From: an uncultured Oscillibacter sp.
GTDB taxonomy: Bacteria > Bacillota > Clostridia > Oscillospirales > Oscillospiraceae
DNA length: 25,798 nucleotides
Reading direction: 5' to 3'
Assembly: GCA_900544105.1 (NCBI GenBank)
Contig: UQUC01000025.1
Span: forward strand, 1 to 25,798
Positions within the stretch are counted from its first letter, which is position 1, and each line of letters starts with the position of its first letter. The notes below the pieces were generated by a model. The model was not told the origin of the DNA and made no database searches. It was given only the letters and a program-made list of their open reading frames with translations. Of the stretch, positions 22,225 to 25,798 are shown piece after piece. Both the position numbers and the translations under genes were made by a program.

Positions 22225-22255
22225 GTTTTCATAACTTTATAAAAGTTCTGAAAAC
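22225..22255. repeat. Imperfect inverted repeat between the twin terminators
   Basis: GTTTTCA-T-AACTTT and AAAGTT-C-TGAAAAC form 13 pairs with one mismatch and a 3-nt loop. No U-run follows on either strand. Confidence 0.55.
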
Positions 22256-22269
22256 CAATGATTTCAATG

Positions 22270-22300
22270 GCGCAGGACACCCTTCTTGGGTTTCCCGCGC
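22270..22300. repeat. Second imperfect hairpin between the twin terminators
   Basis: GCGCAGGACACCC-TTCTT-GGGTTTCCCGCGC, 11 of 13 positions paired. Its 5' arm contains CGCAGGACAC (22271-22280), the exact inverse complement of GTGTCCTGCG at 21951-21960. Confidence 0.5.
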
Positions 22301-22348
22301 ACACTCTTCCTTTCCGTCGCGGAGAATTTACCGCTTTATCGACAGTCT

Positions 22349-22380
22349 CAAAAAGGACTGCTTTGCAGTCCTTTTTTCAG
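22349..22380. terminator. Intrinsic terminator, copy 2 of the exact 32-bp repeat
   Basis: The same 32 bases as 22159-22190, starting exactly 190 bp later. It would end a second transcript or block read-through into the foldase gene. Confidence 0.85.
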
Positions 22381-22450
22381 TTTATTTTCAGCTATGTGTC
22401 ATACAATAAGCGCGGTTTTGCCCCGGATGGCATCAAACGTGATCTGGTAC

Positions 22451-22479
22451 TTGCATATCGCGGCGCAATCCTTTATAAT
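22451..22479 (+). promoter_or_regulatory. Promoter of the foldase gene
   Basis: TTGCAT (22451-22456), 17-nt spacer, TATAAT (22474-22479). The leader then carries a short hairpin GCGGC-GCTGT-GCCGC just before the ribosome binding site (GAGAGGATGG). Confidence 0.8.
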
Positions 22480-22551
22480 GACGGGGTATGTGACAAATCA
22501 TGCGGCGCTGTGCCGCGCAATAACGTTTAAACTTGAGAGGATGGACAACAA

Positions 22552-24114
22552 ATGAGCGCATCAAGAGAAAAAAAGCTCCGGCAGGATCAGACGGCCTCCG
22601 GCTATGTAGATCCCAAGGCAGAAAAGGATCTGGAAAAAAAGAAGGCTGAAAAGCGCAGCAACGTTCTGTACAGCGTCATCGCCGTACTGTTCGTGCTGGT
22701 GGTAATTGCCAGCTTCCTCTGGAGATCCAACATTATCTCCCGCAACGCCACGGCCCTGACCATTGACGGTGAAAAGTACAGTGCCGCCGAGGTGAATTTC
22801 TATTATCAGAATGTCTACCGCGGCTTCCTGCAAAGCAACTCCTATTTCATCAGCTATCTGGGCCTGGACACCAACGCCTCCCTGAAGAGCCAGACGGTGA
22901 ACGCCACCGCCGCTTCCATGCTGGGCGTGGAGGAAGGCTCCTCCTGGCATGATTATATCATGGACAACACAGTCAAGCAGATGACCATGGTCCAGCGGGG
23001 TCTGAAGCAGGCCCAGGAAGATGGGTATCAGTTCCCCGCCAGCGTGCAGGAGCAGTACGAGGACTCCCTGAACTCCCTGAAGACCGCCGCGGAATCCACC
23101 GGCATGTCCGTAAAGGCATATCTCCAGAGAAATCTGGGCGCCATCATGACGGAGAAGGTCTACAACCAGCAGGTCCTGCGGATGCTGCAATATCAGGCTT
23201 ATGCCCAGAGCTATTCTGACAGCCTGACCTACACCGATGAGGAACTGGAAGCCGCTTATCAGGCAGATCCCAAGACCTACGACAAGGCTTCCTGGGAGTA
23301 TGTGGTCGTCAGCGGCGCTGCCGATTCCACCACGGATGCCGACGGCAACACCGTTCAGGCCACCGACGAGGAGCAGGCTGCCGCCAAGGAGACTGCCAAG
23401 GCCACCGCAGAAGAGATCCTGGCCGCATACAACAGCGGAAAGTCCCTGGAATCCATTGCCGGCAATTACGAAAAGGCCACCTATTACAACACTACTGACG
23501 CCACTTATTCTGACGGCGTTGTGGGTAACTGGCTCTTCGATGACGCCCGTAAGGACGGCGACACGGAGATCCTGGAAGTGGGTACCAGCTACTATGTGGG
23601 CCTGTTCCACAGCCGTGGCCGCGAGGAGTACAAGACCGTGGACGTCCGCCACATCCTCATCTCCCCCGAAGCCGGCACCAAGGCTCAGGGTGACGAGGGC
23701 TACGAGGATGAGCAGACCCAGCTGAAGGCCGCCGCCCACACCAAGGCTGAGGAGATCCTGGCCCAGTGGAAGTCCGGCGAGGCCACCGAGGATTCTTTCG
23801 CCCAGTTAGCTATGGAAAATTCTGCCGACGGCTCCAAGTATGACGGCGGCCTCTACACCCGTGTCACCAAGGGCTGGGCCGTGGAGGAGTTCAATGACTG
23901 GTGCTTCGACGCTTCCCGCAAGGATGGCGACACCGGTATCGTGGATACCACCTACGGTTCTCATGTGATGTACTTCGTGGGCTACGATCTGCCCGCTTGG
24001 GCGGCATCCGTCACCTCCGATCTGCAGGAGAAGGCCTCTTCCGAGTGGAGCACCGCCCTGTCTGAAAACGCCGATGTGCAGCAGAGCGACTTCGGCATGA
24101 AGTTTGTGGGTTAA
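22552..24114 (+). CDS. Membrane-anchored parvulin-type peptidyl-prolyl isomerase (PrsA/SurA-like foldase)
   Basis: A probable extracytoplasmic folding factor. The 520-residue protein has a charged cytoplasmic tail (1-36), one membrane helix (37-57, no lipobox) and a SurA/PrsA-like N-terminal helical region (about 65-235). Two parvulin-like halves follow. The C-terminal one has DVRHILISPEAG (364-375) and ends near 481. The preceding segment (about 245-357) looks like a degenerate copy: NWLFDDARKDGDTEI (326-340) parallels DWCFDASRKDGDTGI (449-463). The first copy lacks the HILI strand, so only the second may be active. The ATG at 22552 follows GAGAGGATGGACAACAA. Clients could include the exported PBPs and wall proteins coded nearby. 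Confidence 0.87.
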   Translation: MSASREKKLRQDQTASGYVDPKAEKDLEKKKAEKRSNVLYSVIAVLFVLVVIASFLWRSNIISRNATALTIDGEKYSAAEVNFYYQNVYRGFLQSNSYFISYLGLDTNASLKSQTVNATAASMLGVEEGSSWHDYIMDNTVKQMTMVQRGLKQAQEDGYQFPASVQEQYEDSLNSLKTAAESTGMSVKAYLQRNLGAIMTEKVYNQQVLRMLQYQAYAQSYSDSLTYTDEELEAAYQADPKTYDKASWEYVVVSGAADSTTDADGNTVQATDEEQAAAKETAKATAEEILAAYNSGKSLESIAGNYEKATYYNTTDATYSDGVVGNWLFDDARKDGDTEILEVGTSYYVGLFHSRGREEYKTVDVRHILISPEAGTKAQGDEGYEDEQTQLKAAAHTKAEEILAQWKSGEATEDSFAQLAMENSADGSKYDGGLYTRVTKGWAVEEFNDWCFDASRKDGDTGIVDTTYGSHVMYFVGYDLPAWAASVTSDLQEKASSEWSTALSENADVQQSDFGMKFVG

Positions 24115-24148
24115 AACTCAGTCATCGGCCCACTATTCCCGAAACAAA

Positions 24149-24175
24149 GGGCCGGCTGAAAAGCCGGCCCTTTTT
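24149..24175 (+). terminator. Terminator of the foldase gene
   Basis: GGGCCGGCT-GAAA-AGCCGGCCC followed by TTTTT. It ends 30 bases before the tcdA start, leaving no room for a clear tcdA promoter, so some read-through may feed tcdA. Confidence 0.9.
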
Positions 24176-24205
24176 GATTTTTACTTTTGAAATTCGGAGC
24201 GTTTT

Positions 24206-24931
24206 ATGGACGAACGTTTTTTACGTAATGAAATGTTGTGGGGCAAGGATGGACAGGCCCGCCTGACCGCCGCCCACGTCATTGTGTTCGGGCTGGGCGG
24301 CGTAGGCAGCTACGTGGCAGAGTGTCTGGCCCGGGCCGGTGTGGGTGAGCTGACGCTGGTGGACAGCGACACCGTGGCCCTCTCCAACCTGAACCGGCAA
24401 TTAGAGGCACTGGATTCCACCGTGGGTCTGCCCAAGGCGGAAGCCGTGGCCCGGCGGATCCGGGACATCAACCCCTACGCGGTCCTGCATCCCATGGAGG
24501 CCCTGTACAACGCCGACAACCGGGAACAGTTCTTCCCGGCTGGCTGCAAGTACGACTATATCGTGGACGCCATTGATCTGGTGAGCTGCAAGCTGGATCT
24601 GGCGGAGACCGCCCGGCGGCTGGGCGTCCCCCTCATCATGGCATTGGGTACCGGCAACAAGCTGGACCCCTCCCTGCTGCGGCTGGCGGATATTTCAGAG
24701 ACCTACGGCTGCCCGCTGGCCCGGGTCATGCGAAAGGAGCTGCGGAACCGAGGCATTCTCCACCAGACGGTGGTCTTTTCCCCGGAACAGCCTGCGCCTA
24801 CCCAGCAGTTGGAGGCTCCCCCTCCGGGACGGCGGAGCGTTCCCGCCAGTAACCCTTGGGTCCCCGCCACTGCCGGACTGCTGATGGGAAGCAAGGTAGT
24901 CCGTGACCTTATCGCCCAAAGGGAGGCATAA
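24206..24931 (+). CDS. tcdA: tRNA threonylcarbamoyladenosine dehydratase (ThiF/E1-like)
   Basis: TcdA uses ATP to cyclise t6A37 of ANN-decoding tRNAs into ct6A. The 241-residue protein has an N-terminal MDERFLRNEMLWG, the nucleotide-binding GLGGVGS at 29-35, the acidic LVDSDTV at 51-57 and the NLNRQ motif at 61-65, all features of the E1-like fold. A conserved DAIDLVSCKLDL segment follows, and the end has PATAGLLMGSKVVRDLI. It is slightly shorter than many homologues and has a Pro-rich loop (PEQPAPTQQLEAPPPG). No ubiquitin-like or rhodanese partner gene is nearby, which favours TcdA over ThiF or MoeB. The next gene starts 3 bp after its stop, so they form one unit. Confidence 0.9.
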   Translation: MDERFLRNEMLWGKDGQARLTAAHVIVFGLGGVGSYVAECLARAGVGELTLVDSDTVALSNLNRQLEALDSTVGLPKAEAVARRIRDINPYAVLHPMEALYNADNREQFFPAGCKYDYIVDAIDLVSCKLDLAETARRLGVPLIMALGTGNKLDPSLLRLADISETYGCPLARVMRKELRNRGILHQTVVFSPEQPAPTQQLEAPPPGRRSVPASNPWVPATAGLLMGSKVVRDLIAQREA

Positions 24932-24934
24932 TCT

Positions 24935-25666
24935 ATGCTGACCGGAACAATCCTCAATTCTCTGGCTATTCTGGCCGGGTCTGCCATGGGCCTGACTCTC
25001 CGGACCGTCACCCACCGTTCCTCTAAGGAGGTCTCCGCCAACGGTCTCGGCGGTCGGCTCCAGACCATCATCATGCAGGGCATGGCCCTGTGCGTTCTGT
25101 ATATCGGCGCCAGTGGGTGCCTCAAGGGGCAAAACACCCTGACCGCTATCCTCTCCATCGCTCTGGGGGCCATCATCGGAGAGCTGCTGGATCTGGACCG
25201 CCGGATGCGGTCCCTGGGGGATTGGGTCCAGGCCCGGACCGCCCGGCTGATCCACACGGAGGACGGTGCGCCCAGCATATCTGACGGGTTCGTCACCGCT
25301 TCCCTGCTGTTCTGCGTGGGGGCCATGGCCATCGTAGGCGCTCTGGAAAACGGCCTCACCGGAAGCTATGACACCTTAAAGGCCAAATCCATCATCGATG
25401 GCATCAGCTCCATCGTGTTCGCCTCCTCCTTAGGGATCGGCGTGGCGTTTTCCGCCGGAGCCATTTTTCTCTATCAGGGAGCTATCTCCCTTCTGGCGGG
25501 GCTGCTGTCCCCCCTGCTGGGAGATGCCGTGATCGCGGAGATGACCTGTGTCGGCTCTCTGCTGATCGTGGCCCTGAGCCTGAATATGCTGAACGTCACC
25601 AAAATCAAGGTCATGAACCTTGTCCCGGCTATCTTTCTACCGATTCTGCTGTGCCGGTTTATGTAA
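24935..25666 (+). CDS. DUF554 family membrane protein (YdfK/YqgA-like)
   Basis: The 243-residue protein is strongly hydrophobic with about seven membrane spans. It opens with MLTGTILNSLAILAGSAMGL, the family's typical start, has a polar cytoplasmic loop around residues 85-115 (LDLDRRMRSLGDWVQART) and shows the conserved SDGFVTASLLFCVGAMAIVG segment. DUF554 members are believed to be transporters, but no substrate is established. The ATG at 24935 is 3 bp after the tcdA stop, and its ribosome binding site (GGGAGG) lies inside the end of tcdA, so the two are co-translated. No terminator is seen before the transposase-like frame. Confidence 0.9.
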   Translation: MLTGTILNSLAILAGSAMGLTLRTVTHRSSKEVSANGLGGRLQTIIMQGMALCVLYIGASGCLKGQNTLTAILSIALGAIIGELLDLDRRMRSLGDWVQARTARLIHTEDGAPSISDGFVTASLLFCVGAMAIVGALENGLTGSYDTLKAKSIIDGISSIVFASSLGIGVAFSAGAIFLYQGAISLLAGLLSPLLGDAVIAEMTCVGSLLIVALSLNMLNVTKIKVMNLVPAIFLPILLCRFM

Positions 25667-25671
25667 ACTTC

Positions 25672-25798
25672 GTGCAAAAGGGTGCGTTGCAAAATAGCGC
25701 ACGGAAGCTGTATAAAAAAGATGAGCAGGTCTCCCCGAAAAAATTGGAGCAGCAGGGAGAAACAGATCATGGAACGGTCTTTGTAGATGGAACAAAGC
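25672..25798 (+). pseudogene. Transposase-like fragment (IS1182-type DGTK segment), cut by window edge
   Basis: An open frame right after the DUF554 stop reads VQKGALQNSARKLYKKDEQV and ends HGTVFVDGTK at the window edge. A VFVDGTK strand is characteristic of the catalytic core of IS1182-family transposases, where it normally lies well inside the protein. Here only about 42 codons precede the edge and no ribosome binding site or typical N-terminus is seen, so this looks like an internal or 5'-truncated remnant. A complete element is not excluded because the right side is missing. No terminal inverted repeat is visible. The assignment rests on a short motif. Confidence 0.4.

Noticed and set aside
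25687..25716. Promoter-like TTGCAA-N18-TATAAA after DUF554
   Set aside because: It lies inside the transposase-like open frame and no start codon with RBS follows before the window ends.
1..25798. CRISPR array, tRNA or rRNA genes
   Set aside because: No regularly spaced direct repeats, no cloverleaf with CCA-end pattern and no rRNA-like sequence were found on either strand.

Overview
The window looks like a chromosomal segment of a GC-rich Clostridia member, most likely a gut Oscillospiraceae relative (Oscillibacter / Flavonifractor / Lawsonibacter type). This is inferred from butyrate-pathway genes (hbd and a bcd-like acyl-CoA dehydrogenase), Firmicutes-type sigma-A promoters, strong GGAGG ribosome binding sites and Firmicutes families such as DUF1292, G5/3D proteins and an infC-rpmI-rplT operon with a leader attenuator. 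I see no rRNA, tRNA, CRISPR array, prophage or defence island. The only mobile-element trace is a transposase-like open frame at the right edge.

Layout. 1-1700: two separately transcribed minus-strand genes for the reductive arm of butyrate synthesis, the truncated acyl-CoA dehydrogenase and hbd. Rex-like GTTAA-N4-TTAAC palindromes lie near both. 1683-2476: trmB, a monocistronic plus-strand gene. 2529-3908: infC-rpmI-rplT on the minus strand, with a near-consensus promoter, an attenuator-like leader and a probable AUA start for IF3. 4024-4160: a 28-codon plus-strand gene with its own RBS and terminator. 4224-6576: divergent brnQ / LysR pair. 6595-9406: rsmA (ksgA), then pckA. 9465-10636: a YabE-like G5/3D cell-wall protein. 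10755-13714: copper module copA-csoR-copZ, with a CsoR-type operator inside the promoter spacer. 13715-17351: cell-wall operon coding for an FHA-FtsW/RodA fusion, a PBP2-like transpeptidase overlapping it by 14 bp, and a small membrane protein. 17402-18467: a stand-alone radical SAM enzyme. 18632-21415: a large class A PBP. 21536-22551: a DUF1292 gene and a 647-base intergenic block holding a foldable RNA candidate and two identical terminators exactly 190 bp apart. 22451-24175: a membrane-anchored parvulin-type foldase. 24206-25666: tcdA and a DUF554 membrane protein. 25672-end: transposase-like fragment.

Themes. Three parts concern the envelope (G5/3D protein; glycosyltransferase/transpeptidase pair plus class A PBP; extracytoplasmic foldase). 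A second theme is redox and carbon flow (bcd, hbd, pckA), where similar palindromes suggest shared NADH-responsive control. A third is translation (trmB, infC operon, rsmA, tcdA). Nothing here is a clearly new multi-gene system. The least explained items are the 21905-22551 block, the FHA-FtsW fusion, the Rex-like site array and the orphan radical SAM gene.
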